DNA from: an uncultured bacterium | GTDB lineage: Bacteria; Verrucomicrobiota; Lentisphaeria; Oligosphaerales; Oligosphaeraceae | DNA length: 34,927 nt | Reading direction: 5' to 3' | Assembly (NCBI GenBank): GCA_902776645.1 | Contig: CACYQT010000083.1 | Coordinates: 1-34,927 of the forward strand | Shown: positions 24,385-32,633 of the stretch, one piece after another | How the letters are laid out: every line of letters starts with the position of its first letter | Position numbering within the stretch: position 1 is the stretch's first letter | Program-made: the position numbers and the translations under genes | The notes under the pieces: model-generated | The model's database searches: none | Told to the model about the DNA's origin: nothing | The model's input: the letters and a program-made list of their open reading frames with translations, nothing else

Positions 24385-25539
24385 TCATGGCTTGTCAGCA
24401 GACAACTTTCTGCGCAATGCATCTACTTCATCAGCTGTCAGACCGACGCCAAGCAGATAAGTTTCAGCGGCTTTTTTCAAATCCGCCTTTTTCAACGATT
24501 TCAGTTTGAACGCCGTACGCAAGTTTTCCAGCATGTCGCCGCGGATGGCCGCCGCCTGCCGCGAATCCGCCTTCACATGGTAGAAGTTCTGGAACGTCCG
24601 TAGATAATCGTCCGCAACTTCTTCCACTGACGCACCTTCCAGCAGTTCCAGAACGGCGCAGAGGAAGCCTGTGCGGTCCTGCCCTTCCTTGCAATGCAGC
24701 AGATACGGCGGCTCGTTGGCCAGCATGAAACGAATGCCATCCCGCACGCCGTCGCCGAACGACGGCTGCGTCGCATCAACGCCCATGTGCAGGAAAACCG
24801 TCGGCAGCGTCGCGCAGTAGGAATTCGCCCAACCGGCCATGTTCTTCGCCGCCACCTCCGTGTCCGCCATGTTCACAACCGTCTTGATTCCAGCGGCTTT
24901 TGCCGCCTTGTCCACAAACGTATTTCTTCCGATGGCGGGATTGATCGGGCTGGAACTGCGGTACAGGACGCCGTCCGCCATGCCGCTCGTACGGACTTCG
25001 CGGAAATTGGCGAAATCACTGTCGGAAAGTTCCGCATAGTCTTCGCGACTGTTCGTCCGCTTCAAATCGTAAATCAGCAACTGGTCGGCATATCCGCCCT
25101 TCTCTTTCATGCTGATGACGACAGGCAGCGGCATCGAAATGCCGTCTTTTGGCGTCCATGTCACCTTTTTGTCTGCCGCGACGTTTTTGACAGCGATCCC
25201 CCAGCGGCTGGCCGCGTCACCATAATAGATGGTGGTCGTCAGCGGCTTTTTCGCGTCTTCCGACAGCACCAACGCCGCCCTGCCCGACTTCACATAACGG
25301 AAATTCGGCACGACTGGCATTTCATGGGACTGCCCCGCCAATTCCAATTCGACGACGTCTCCGCAGTCATAGCCGCGCTGATTGAACTCGCCCGACGTCA
25401 TCTCCATCCAAAGCCCGCCGTATTTGTCAATGTACTTCGTGTTTGGAATCGTCGTTTGAACACTCGGCGGCAACGACTTGCAACCGAACAGCAGTCCCGC
25501 CACCAACGGCAGGAAGAAGATATTCAAGAGATGTTTCAT
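24385..25539 (-). CDS. Lipoprotein tyrosine/dual-specificity phosphatase
   Basis: The 384-residue protein starts at ATG 25539. Residues 1-20 are a lipoprotein signal peptide with lipobox LFGC (Cys20), so the enzyme should be anchored in the envelope facing the periplasm. Residues about 30-160 form a beta-rich domain (DVVELELAGQSHEMPVVPNF) that faintly recalls the C-terminal barrel of SAM hydrolase-type proteins. The phosphatase domain has EVRTSGMADGVLYRSSSP, typical of bacterial tyrosine phosphatases, and the P-loop HCKEGQDRTG with Cys283 and Arg289 (C-x5-R). The aspartate general acid is not certain. Substrate could be a phosphoprotein or a phosphoinositide/inositol phosphate. A TCCAGAAAA array separates it from the upstream ABC genes. 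Confidence 0.87.
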   Translation of the reverse strand: MKHLLNIFFLPLVAGLLFGCKSLPPSVQTTIPNTKYIDKYGGLWMEMTSGEFNQRGYDCGDVVELELAGQSHEMPVVPNFRYVKSGRAALVLSEDAKKPLTTTIYYGDAASRWGIAVKNVAADKKVTWTPKDGISMPLPVVISMKEKGGYADQLLIYDLKRTNSREDYAELSDSDFANFREVRTSGMADGVLYRSSSPINPAIGRNTFVDKAAKAAGIKTVVNMADTEVAAKNMAGWANSYCATLPTVFLHMGVDATQPSFGDGVRDGIRFMLANEPPYLLHCKEGQDRTGFLCAVLELLEGASVEEVADDYLRTFQNFYHVKADSRQAAAIRGDMLENLRTAFKLKSLKKADLKKAAETYLLGVGLTADEVDALRRKLSADKP

Positions 25540-25581
25540 AATAATACAATTTTATGTTTTTATAAAAGAATAATACCATTT

Positions 25582-25624
25582 TCCAGAAAATCCAGAAAAT
25601 CCAGAAAATCCAGAAAATCCAGAA
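25582..25624. repeat. TCCAGAAAA nonamer array at the ABC exporter stop codon
   Basis: TCCAGAAAA is repeated perfectly four times (25582-25617), followed by TCCAGAA (25618-25624). The array ends two bases before the minus-strand stop codon of the ABC gene (25627-25629). A degenerate relative (TCCAAAACCTCCAGAACTTCC) lies at about 16973-16993, upstream of the metallophosphoesterase start. Confidence 0.9.
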
Positions 25625-25626
25625 TC

Positions 25627-27438
25627 CTAAGCCAAAATCTTCTCCGTGGCGTCGTCTTCCGCCTGCTTCGTGTAGAGCCGCCAATAAGCGCCTTTCTGTG
25701 ACATAAGCGCTTCGTGTTTGCCGCTTTCGATGATCTGACCGTCTTTCACGACGAGAATCATGTCCGCGTTGCGGACGGTTGACAGGCGGTGGGCGATGAC
25801 CACCGACGTCCTCCCATGGATGATTTTCGCGATGGCGGACTGGATTTTCGCCTCCGTCAGCGAATCGACGGAGGCCGTCGCTTCGTCGAGAATCAAGATT
25901 CGCGGATTGGCCAAGATGGCTCGTGCGAAGGAGATAAGCTGCTTTTCGCCTGTGGAGAGCAAGTCGCCGCTTTCTCCCGCTTCGCTGTCGAGCCCGTTCT
26001 CCAGATGCTCCAACATGCCGTCCGCCGAGACGTCATGGAGGGCGGCGATGATTTCGTCGTCCGTCGCATCGGGCTTGCCGACGCGCAGGTTGTCACGGAT
26101 GGATCCGGAGAACAGATGCGGCGTCTGCAGGACGTATCCCAACGCGGAATGCAGCCAGAACTGGCTCCGTTCGCGAACGTCTTTTCCATCGATAAGTACT
26201 TGCCCCGCAGTCGGTTCATAGAAGCGGCAGATCAGATTCGCCAACGTGGATTTGCCTGCTCCCGTCTCGCCGACGATGGCGATGTTGCTTCCGAATGGAA
26301 TCGTCAGATTGAAATCGCGGAGGACATATTCGTCGCCGTCCGGATATTTGAAATCGACATGACGGAACTCGATGTCGCCGCGGATCGGTTCCCAATTCTC
26401 TGCCTTCGGCTGGAAACAATCGCCATATTTTTCGACAACCTGTTGCGAATCAGCCACATCCGGTTGCGTCTCCATCAGTCCGAAGAGCCGTTCGATGTTG
26501 ACCTCCGTCGTGATCAGATCCGATATGCTGTCGATAAGCCAGCGAACAGGCTCCATCATGCCCTGAGCGTAGGCCATGAACATGGAGAACGTTCCCACTT
26601 CCTCCGCCGCGATGTAGCCGCCCTGCCACAAAACGATGGCCAGAGCCAGCGACGAGGCGAAGCCCATCGTCGCGGCGAACAGGCCGCGCAGACGTGCATG
26701 GCGGCTGGATTTGCGCCACATCTCATCCGTGTTCTTGCGAAAATCGCGTTCCATCTTCTCTTCGATGACGAGCGACTTCACTGTCCGTGCTCCCATGATG
26801 CCTTCATTGAAGTCGCTGGTAATGCGTGAGTTGATCTCACGGATGTCGCGGTTGACCGCCACGAGTTTCTTCTGGAATAGCGAGAACAACAGCGCCACCA
26901 ACGGCACGATGACGACGACCATCGCCGCCAGTTTCGCGTTGATGCTGAACATGACGACAATGGCCCCCACCAGATAGGAAATATGCCACACGCTGTCCAT
27001 GATCGTCCACGAAGCCAGCGAGCCGATGCGCGACGCGTCGCTCATGAGCCGCGAATGGATGTAGCCCACGCTGTTCTGGCTGTAATACGAAAACGACAGC
27101 GTCTGCAGATGGCGGAACGCCGCATCCCGCAGATCGCGGTTGATGCTGACCTCCACCGTCATCGCACGGGTGCAGGCGACATAACTCAACACCCCAGTCG
27201 CCACGACGCCAACGACATAGATGACGATGAACCACGCCAGCGTGTCCGTCGTATGCTCAGCGATGAAATGGTTCAGCGCGTAGCGTTCCATCAACGTGAT
27301 GACGATATCCCACATCGTGCCCATGATTCCGCAGACGACCATCAGAATCATCGTCGCACGGTATGGCTTCACAAACGGAATCAGCTTGCCTATCCCGAAG
27401 AACGGCAGCTTCTTGTGATTTTCCACCTTCTTCTTCAT
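25627..27438 (-). CDS. ABC exporter half-transporter, canonical subunit of a heterodimer
   Basis: The 603-residue protein has an N-terminal membrane domain of six helices (about residues 20-320) and a C-terminal nucleotide-binding domain. Walker A is GETGAGKST near residue 390; the signature loop is LSTGEKQ, a known variant of LSGGQ; Walker B plus catalytic glutamate is ILILDEATASVD near residue 514, followed by the H-loop IAHRLST. It overlaps the preceding ABC gene by ATGA (27435-27438), so the two are coupled. The pair matches the YheI/YheH (BmrC/BmrD) type of heterodimeric multidrug or lipid exporter, this being the YheH-like member. Because its nucleotide-binding domain retains the catalytic Glu, it should carry the hydrolytically competent site. 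Confidence 0.92.
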   Translation of the reverse strand: MKKKVENHKKLPFFGIGKLIPFVKPYRATMILMVVCGIMGTMWDIVITLMERYALNHFIAEHTTDTLAWFIVIYVVGVVATGVLSYVACTRAMTVEVSINRDLRDAAFRHLQTLSFSYYSQNSVGYIHSRLMSDASRIGSLASWTIMDSVWHISYLVGAIVVMFSINAKLAAMVVVIVPLVALLFSLFQKKLVAVNRDIREINSRITSDFNEGIMGARTVKSLVIEEKMERDFRKNTDEMWRKSSRHARLRGLFAATMGFASSLALAIVLWQGGYIAAEEVGTFSMFMAYAQGMMEPVRWLIDSISDLITTEVNIERLFGLMETQPDVADSQQVVEKYGDCFQPKAENWEPIRGDIEFRHVDFKYPDGDEYVLRDFNLTIPFGSNIAIVGETGAGKSTLANLICRFYEPTAGQVLIDGKDVRERSQFWLHSALGYVLQTPHLFSGSIRDNLRVGKPDATDDEIIAALHDVSADGMLEHLENGLDSEAGESGDLLSTGEKQLISFARAILANPRILILDEATASVDSLTEAKIQSAIAKIIHGRTSVVIAHRLSTVRNADMILVVKDGQIIESGKHEALMSQKGAYWRLYTKQAEDDATEKILA

Positions 27439-29240
27439 ACGGCCGCCCTCCCCTCCAGGCCCGTCTGCGCCTCGTAGACTTGCCGATAAATGCCGGGCTG
27501 ATTCCTAAGTTCTTCCGGCGTACCGTATTGCGACACACGCCCTTTGTCGAGAACGAGAATGTGATCCGCACGGGACAGCGTCGTGATGCGATGGGAGATG
27601 AGAATCACCGTCGCCGTGCCGAAACGCCGCTCCAGTTCCGCACGAATCCGTGCATCCGTCTCCGTATCGACGGCGGAAAGCGAATCGTCGAAAATCAATA
27701 TCGGCGGCGAACCGACCAGGCATCGCGCGATCGCCGTCCGTTGCCGCTGGCCGCCGGACAACGTGACGCCGCGTTCGCCGACGGTCGTATCGTAACCATC
27801 TGTAAAACCGCTAATAGTGTCAGACAGGCAGGCGGCGTCCGCCGCCTTTTCAATCTGTTTCATGTCCAATTCGTCCATGCCGATTCCAATGTTCTCCGCG
27901 ATCGTCCGCGAGAACAGGAACGATTCCTGCAGGACGACGCCGATGTTTTTCCGCAGCGACGCCGTCTTGATGGTGCGTATGTCGCGGCCGCCGACGGAAA
28001 TCGTCCCGCTGCCCTCCGGCAGGCTGTACATTTTGTCCAACAACAGGATCAGCGTGCTTTTGCCGCTGCCCGTGCCGCCGAGAATGCCGAGCGTCGTATG
28101 CGCGGGAATCGTGAATGAAACGTCTTTCAACACGTCGGAACCTTCGTGGTAGCCGAAGCTTACGTGTTCGAAGACGATATCGCCCTGCATGTCGCTTTCG
28201 ACGGCGTCCGCCGCGTCGCGTTCCTCCGGTTCGACGATGATCTGGCGGATGCGTTCGATGGAGACGCCTGTCTTGCCCATCTCCGAAATCGTCCGCCCAA
28301 GTTCGCGGATCGGCCAAATCAGCATGCCGTTATACGCGATGAAGGCGATGTATTCGCCGGCTGTGAGCCTGCCGTTGATGCAGAAAAGGACGCCGATGAC
28401 CATCAGCAACAGTAATTGCAGGCCGGACAGCACGTCGGACGCGCACCAGAAAAACGCCAGCGAATGGGCCATCTTCACCCATAGCGACGTATAGAACTTG
28501 TTGTGGGACACGAACTTATCCAATTCATGAGCCTCCCTGCCAAACGCGCGGACGACGCGCACGCCCGTCAGATTTTCTTGTGCGATGGCGGACAGCTTCC
28601 CTTCGTTTTCATCGCATGCCATGAAGCGCTCTTCGATGATTTTGTGGAAGTAGATGGAATAGCCGACGATGATCGGCAACGGCAGCATGGCGATCAGCGT
28701 CAGCGTCCCGTTCATGCCGATCATGAAGAACAGCGCGAAGCCAAGCATGACCGCCACACGCAAAAGCGATGCCAGCTGGTTTGAGACAAAGCCTTTGATG
28801 GTCTCCACGTCGGACGTGCACCGTTGGATGATGTCGCCGGTTTTGTTCCGTGTATGCCATTCGTACGGAAGACGTTGGATATGCGAATACAGTTCGTTTC
28901 GCATGGTCTTCACCATCGTCTCCGTCGCCTTCGTGTTGATGACGCGAAACGCATATTGGAAGACCATCTGCACAATGGCGCACGCGACAATCGCCAACGC
29001 CATGATCCACAGATGGCCGCCCAGATAGCCGAAGCCGCCGATGGATTCCACAAGTTTCATGACAAACGGCGGATAGTGCGGCTCCCCCTTGCCGATGGCG
29101 CAGTCGATCGCCGCGCGGATGATCTGCGGATGGAGCATCCCCGTCAGCGTGGCGATTTCCACCGACACGATGGCGGCGACAAAACACCACGCCGCCGGCC
29201 GGATATACCGCCATAGGAAAATATATTTGTTTTGTTTCAT
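27435..29240 (-). CDS. ABC exporter half-transporter, subunit with degenerate Walker B glutamate
   Basis: The start is placed at ATG 29240 (601 residues, MKQNKYIFLWRYIRP); an upstream ATG at 29303 would add 21 residues without a ribosome-binding site. Six membrane helices lie in the first ~310 residues. The nucleotide-binding domain has GGTGSGKST (near residue 388), an intact LSGGQRQ signature, and ILIFDDSLSAVD near residue 515, where Asp replaces the catalytic Glu. The H-loop ISHRITT is present. This asymmetry is the rule in heterodimeric exporters such as TmrAB and BmrCD, in which one ATP site is non-hydrolytic. It is the YheI-like member and is first in the minus-strand run reaching to the DUF2235 gene. 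Substrate is unknown. Confidence 0.92.
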   Translation of the reverse strand: MKQNKYIFLWRYIRPAAWCFVAAIVSVEIATLTGMLHPQIIRAAIDCAIGKGEPHYPPFVMKLVESIGGFGYLGGHLWIMALAIVACAIVQMVFQYAFRVINTKATETMVKTMRNELYSHIQRLPYEWHTRNKTGDIIQRCTSDVETIKGFVSNQLASLLRVAVMLGFALFFMIGMNGTLTLIAMLPLPIIVGYSIYFHKIIEERFMACDENEGKLSAIAQENLTGVRVVRAFGREAHELDKFVSHNKFYTSLWVKMAHSLAFFWCASDVLSGLQLLLLMVIGVLFCINGRLTAGEYIAFIAYNGMLIWPIRELGRTISEMGKTGVSIERIRQIIVEPEERDAADAVESDMQGDIVFEHVSFGYHEGSDVLKDVSFTIPAHTTLGILGGTGSGKSTLILLLDKMYSLPEGSGTISVGGRDIRTIKTASLRKNIGVVLQESFLFSRTIAENIGIGMDELDMKQIEKAADAACLSDTISGFTDGYDTTVGERGVTLSGGQRQRTAIARCLVGSPPILIFDDSLSAVDTETDARIRAELERRFGTATVILISHRITTLSRADHILVLDKGRVSQYGTPEELRNQPGIYRQVYEAQTGLEGRAAV

Positions 29241-29470
29241 AATGACAAACTCTTCATTTACAGAATATAGAACACATGCAGACAAACGCATCACAAAAAA
29301 CAACGCGAAACGCCGTCTGGAGAGACATAATCACGCGACTGCGTAACAGCCTCTACGAAGGCCTCCAAAGTCATAATTGCTTTTGACTATCGTTTTTATG
29401 GTGCACGAAGTGGAAGTCGCATGGCTTCTGCTTGTAATGTTCTGTAAATACCAAGAATTTTGATGAGTGG

Positions 29471-29495
29471 CTACAAGAATAGAATATTCTTGTAG
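29471..29495. other. Perfect 11-bp hairpin in the gap downstream of the DUF3737 gene
   Basis: CTACAAGAATA (29471-29481) pairs perfectly with 29485-29495 around a GAA loop. It lies about 37 bases past the DUF3737 stop and about 230 bases upstream of the ABC exporter start. No T tract follows on either strand. It may be a terminator-like structure for the DUF3737 gene or an operator for the exporter. The rest of 29241-29531 shows no gene that I can support. Confidence 0.5.
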
Positions 29496-29531
29496 TACCT
29501 ATATTAATATAATCCCATAATCATCAGAATC

Positions 29532-30368
29532 CTAGCCGATAATCACGTTGCATAGCGCCCGCTTGTCCGTCATGATCATCTCTCCGACGGACGGCACGCG
29601 GATCGTTCCCGCATACGGATTCTTGATGCTGACGACATCCGTCGTGATGGTCGCCTCCACTTCCGATTTCTCAAAGCTCAGATCCGCCTTCAGCATCTGG
29701 CAGTTGACAAGCTTCAGCCCCTTGCAGTAGCACAGCGGTTGCGTGCCCGAAATGACGCAATTCTCGAAGGTTACGTTTTCGCAGTACCATGCGAGATATT
29801 CGCCGTTGATGACGCTGTTGCGCACCACGACGTTCTTCGCATGCCAGAAGGAATCCTTCGTATCAAAATGGCAGTTGTCAAACTGCGAATCACAGATATA
29901 TTGGAAAGAATACTTTCCTTTCAACGTAACATTTTCGAATGTCAGCCGTGAAGACCGCATCATAAAATATTCACTTTCCGCCGTGCAATCCTTCATGTTC
30001 ACACCGTGAACCGACCAGCCAAACTCCGGCGAGATGATGTCGCAGTTATAAAGCGACACGTTTTCGCATTCACGCAACGCCTTGATGCCGTGCATCTTCG
30101 TGTCTTTGATATTGATATTTTTCGAATACCACAACGCGGCGCGGCATTTCTCCGTCATCTCGCTATTCGATATCGACAGCCTGTCGTCATGCCAGAACGG
30201 ATAGCGCAGATTGAAAAAACAGCCTTCGGCTTCGATGTCCGAGCTTTCCTTGAAGGCGCTTTCGCCGTCCGCCGGACCGTCGAAACGGCAGTTGACCGCT
30301 TTCACGCCGTGGCTTTCATACAACGCCCGTTCTTCATCATAGGTCTTATTTTCAATGGTCGTCTTCAC
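29532..30368 (-). CDS. DUF3737 protein (right- or left-handed beta-helix of unknown function)
   Basis: The 278-residue protein begins at a GTG codon (30368) seven bases after AGGAG. The sequence fits DUF3737: it opens with ENKTYDEERALYES and then consists of repeated short beta-strand coils with regularly spaced N, C and F residues (VNCRFDGPADGESAFKES, GCFFNLRYPFWHDD, NVTFENCVISGTQPLCY). Such spacing indicates a parallel beta-helix, one turn per ~20 residues. It has no signal peptide, so it is cytoplasmic. The family is common in Firmicutes and gut bacteria, but its function is unknown to me. It looks monocistronic. Confidence 0.85.
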   Translation of the reverse strand: MKTTIENKTYDEERALYESHGVKAVNCRFDGPADGESAFKESSDIEAEGCFFNLRYPFWHDDRLSISNSEMTEKCRAALWYSKNINIKDTKMHGIKALRECENVSLYNCDIISPEFGWSVHGVNMKDCTAESEYFMMRSSRLTFENVTLKGKYSFQYICDSQFDNCHFDTKDSFWHAKNVVVRNSVINGEYLAWYCENVTFENCVISGTQPLCYCKGLKLVNCQMLKADLSFEKSEVEATITTDVVSIKNPYAGTIRVPSVGEMIMTDKRALCNVIIG

Positions 30369-30544
30369 GGGGAGGCTCCTGTGTTTTTAACTTAACATAC
30401 TAACATTTTCATTACTATAATGCAGATGCAGTAAACTGCAATGAAACGCTGGTTGTTCTATAAATTCTGTATTTTCCGGAAAAAATATTTGCAAAACTTG
30501 CCTTGCATTACCAAGAACTCTGCAAGAAAACAATATGCAAATGT

Positions 30545-31186
30545 TTATGCCGGCTCCAGCAAATTCGCAGGGGGACAATGGAGCGCCTGCGCCAAACTCA
30601 ACAGTGAATCCGCACGGGCGGCGTCAAGTCTCTTCTGACGCTGTTCATATTGCTGGAGTGTCCGCAATGGAATACCGCTGAGCGACGCCAATTGGCTTTG
30701 GCTCAAATTGGCCTCCAATCTGCATGTTTTCAGACGGCTCATGGGATGCGCCAGATGGTACCATTCATCCAAAAGTTCAACCAGTTTCTCTATATCCATT
30801 TCATGATACGGATGATAAAGGTTGCAAATCTTTTCAATTGAAGCAAATGAATTGATTTCGCGGAATGACCAGCAACGACGCCATTGATAATAGGCCAGAG
30901 CCCAGCCAGTCCAGTATTCAGGGCTACGTCCCGCCGGAATATTCAAAACCTTCTGCGGCATTGGCTGCCCATGCTCCTCCATGACTTCATAGGCCAGCTC
31001 TATGCCAGAATGCCCCACCAATGCATTCGGTTCACCATCGGTAAAGCGCCTTGCCAGCGTACTTTCCAGAAAGAAACCGTAGAATTTTCCAAGAGGAAGC
31101 CGGAATTGGTTCACGCCGACATCCAGCATCCGCCCGAAATTGTTCCGTGCATGCGACAAATAGTTTTCAGCGTAGGCGTGGATCAT
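30545..31186 (-). CDS. HTH (XRE-type) partner protein of DUF3990 copy 2, candidate antitoxin
   Basis: The 213-residue protein starts at ATG 31186, 20 bases inside the DUF3990 gene, with AAGGA upstream. The N-terminal ~130 residues form a helical domain (FYGFFLESTLARRF, GHSGIELAYEVM, YWTGWALAYYQW) that I recall in proteins encoded next to DUF3990 genes. Residues 151-205 are a classic XRE helix-turn-helix (LSQSQLASLSGIPLRTLQQYEQ). The arrangement of toxin-like gene first and DNA-binding partner second, overlapping by 20 bases, resembles antitoxins that neutralise the toxin with one domain and repress the operon with the other. The perfect palindrome in the promoter at 31886-31905 is its probable target. 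No experimental function is known to me. Confidence 0.82.
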   Translation of the reverse strand: MIHAYAENYLSHARNNFGRMLDVGVNQFRLPLGKFYGFFLESTLARRFTDGEPNALVGHSGIELAYEVMEEHGQPMPQKVLNIPAGRSPEYWTGWALAYYQWRRCWSFREINSFASIEKICNLYHPYHEMDIEKLVELLDEWYHLAHPMSRLKTCRLEANLSQSQLASLSGIPLRTLQQYEQRQKRLDAARADSLLSLAQALHCPPANLLEPA

Positions 31187-31844
31187 TGGCGGTAATTCCT
31201 TGATCGATTATCTGAATGACAAAAAGGTCGTCTGGACGACGGCGTTGATTGCGTGATGCAAAATATTCCTCCCGCGCCATCACATCCCGTTTCTGGTATT
31301 GTGGATACCATGAATCTTTCCAAGCCTTCTCCGCTCCCAGAAAACGCAGGCGGGCAAAGGCTTCCGGACTCTTCAGCACAAATTGCCTGCCCAGTTTGCC
31401 TAAATGCATGGCCTGGTTCAATTGACGGCAGGAAATGGCGCCGGAAAGAAAATCCTGTGCAAATGAAAAATAACTGTCATCCGCCCGATAGCCGACGATA
31501 ATGTCCGCATGAGAATAGTCGATGGAAAAATTTTGCAGGATGTATTCACGTGCTTCACGGGCCAATCCATAGGATATGTCAAATGTCCTGTTCTCCAAAA
31601 GCACTGCCAGCCAATGCAATATGCAGAACTCTGGTCCATTGAGATCCAACACCTTCAGATTTTCGCAGTCCATTTCGTAACAGTTGATCCAACCGTCGCT
31701 TCCTTTGCCGACAGCCCATTCGGCGGCCATTTCCTTCTCCTCCGTGCAATAGAATCCCATCCCATAGTCATTATGGGCCTTGCCGCCATTGAAGGTCGGT
31801 TGCGGTAACTGTTGCACAGAACCATGATAGATGCTTTTTTTCAT
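31167..31844 (-). CDS. DUF3990 protein, possible ADP-ribosyltransferase-fold toxin (copy 2)
   Basis: The ATG at 31844 gives 225 residues and is preceded by AGAGGA; an ATG at 31910 would start at the -35 box of the promoter and is excluded. Family landmarks match copy 1: IYHGS (residues 4-8), DYGMGFYCTEEKEMAAEW, ADIIVGYRADDSYFSF, and QFVLKSPEAFARLRFLG. It is 60 residues longer than copy 1, mostly through an extension at the C-terminus (RREEYFASRNQRR-like, basic). If DUF3990 has an ADP-ribosyltransferase fold as I recall, the His of YHGS and Tyr of GFY are candidate NAD contacts. The gene is first in a two-gene unit with an HTH partner. Confidence 0.82.
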   Translation of the reverse strand: MKKSIYHGSVQQLPQPTFNGGKAHNDYGMGFYCTEEKEMAAEWAVGKGSDGWINCYEMDCENLKVLDLNGPEFCILHWLAVLLENRTFDISYGLAREAREYILQNFSIDYSHADIIVGYRADDSYFSFAQDFLSGAISCRQLNQAMHLGKLGRQFVLKSPEAFARLRFLGAEKAWKDSWYPQYQKRDVMAREEYFASRNQRRRPDDLFVIQIIDQGITANDPRLR

Positions 31845-31881
31845 TGCATGTCCTCTTGTTTCATGTCTTCTTCCACATATA

Positions 31882-31910
31882 TTAATATACTCCCACGGGA
31901 GTATAGTCAA
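31882..31910 (-). promoter_or_regulatory. Promoter of the DUF3990-HTH unit with a palindromic operator in its spacer
   Basis: On the minus strand TTGACT (31910-31905), an exact 17-base spacer, and TATTAA (31887-31882) form a good sigma70 promoter. TATACTCCC (31886-31894) and GGGAGTATA (31897-31905) are perfect inverted arms with a 2-base centre, filling the spacer and touching both boxes. A protein bound here would block RNA polymerase directly. The HTH protein encoded by this unit is the likely ligand. The start would be near 31875 with a leader of about 30 bases. Confidence 0.78.
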
Positions 31911-32155
31911 GTCATTTGACGAATTTTTTTAAGGGAAATATCCATAACCAGAAGCTATCGGCATGCCGTTCAACTCAATTCTGACTTCCCTATTTCTGTT
32001 ATTGCACCATTCGTACAGTGAAAATGCTGAAAAAAACTGCGGATAGCATCATTTTACTGGATTTTCCAGAAAGAATATTTGCAAAGTGGAAAAAAACAAT
32101 ATTTTATAAGATGTATCTTTCCAAACCATCCAGCCTTTCCAGCAGAAGAAAATCC

Positions 32156-32611
32156 ATGGAAATTCCCGCTAGTCTCAAAATCTTCAGCATCATCTATGAA
32201 TGCCGCCTGTGGCTGATCATCCCGCTGGCGGTCGTGTGGTCTGTCTTCTTGTCCATGCAACTATACCACCGGAAACGGAAGGCCTTCTTCATCACGCTTG
32301 CGGCCCTGCCGCTTGTCATTCTGCCGATTACTGTCGCAACAACTTGGAGCGGATGGCATTACCGCATGGAACTCCGCGACCGTTTCGCACCGAACACCAA
32401 CATAAACCAAATGCCTCCCGCCATCCATGCAGAATATGCCAGACATGACTTTCAACCACGCTTCCGTGACGTGAAGGCCATGATTCTCTGGAATCTTCTG
32501 CTGATTCCGCTGACGGTTCTGGGCGGCGGCGTGGTCTGGCGAATTTTTCCAAAGAATCAAGTGAAGGCAGCATCAAACCAACCAGACGCTGTTGGCAATA
32601 CTATTGTATAG
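32156..32611 (+). CDS. Small membrane protein of unknown function
   Basis: The start is placed at ATG 32156 (151 residues); the frame is open from an ATG at 32018 but the extra 46 residues are lysine-rich and lie in AT-rich DNA. No start has a good ribosome-binding site. Three membrane helices are visible: residues about 14-34 (LWLIIPLAVVWSVFLSMQLY), 42-60 (FFITLAALPLVILPITVAT) and 117-135 (ILWNLLLIPLTVLGGGVVW), with a soluble loop of about 55 residues between the second and third. I do not recognise the family. It lies just upstream of the heparinase-like gene on the same strand (22 bases), so they may be co-transcribed. Confidence 0.6.
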   Translation: MEIPASLKIFSIIYECRLWLIIPLAVVWSVFLSMQLYHRKRKAFFITLAALPLVILPITVATTWSGWHYRMELRDRFAPNTNINQMPPAIHAEYARHDFQPRFRDVKAMILWNLLLIPLTVLGGGVVWRIFPKNQVKAASNQPDAVGNTIV

Positions 32612-32633
32612 CATTGATATTATAACGAAAAAA

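Noticed and set aside
24694..25701. A 335-codon plus-strand frame opposite the phosphatase gene
   Set aside because: It runs through the TCCAGAAAA array, giving RKSRKSRKS repeats, and is antisense to a gene with an intact P-loop.
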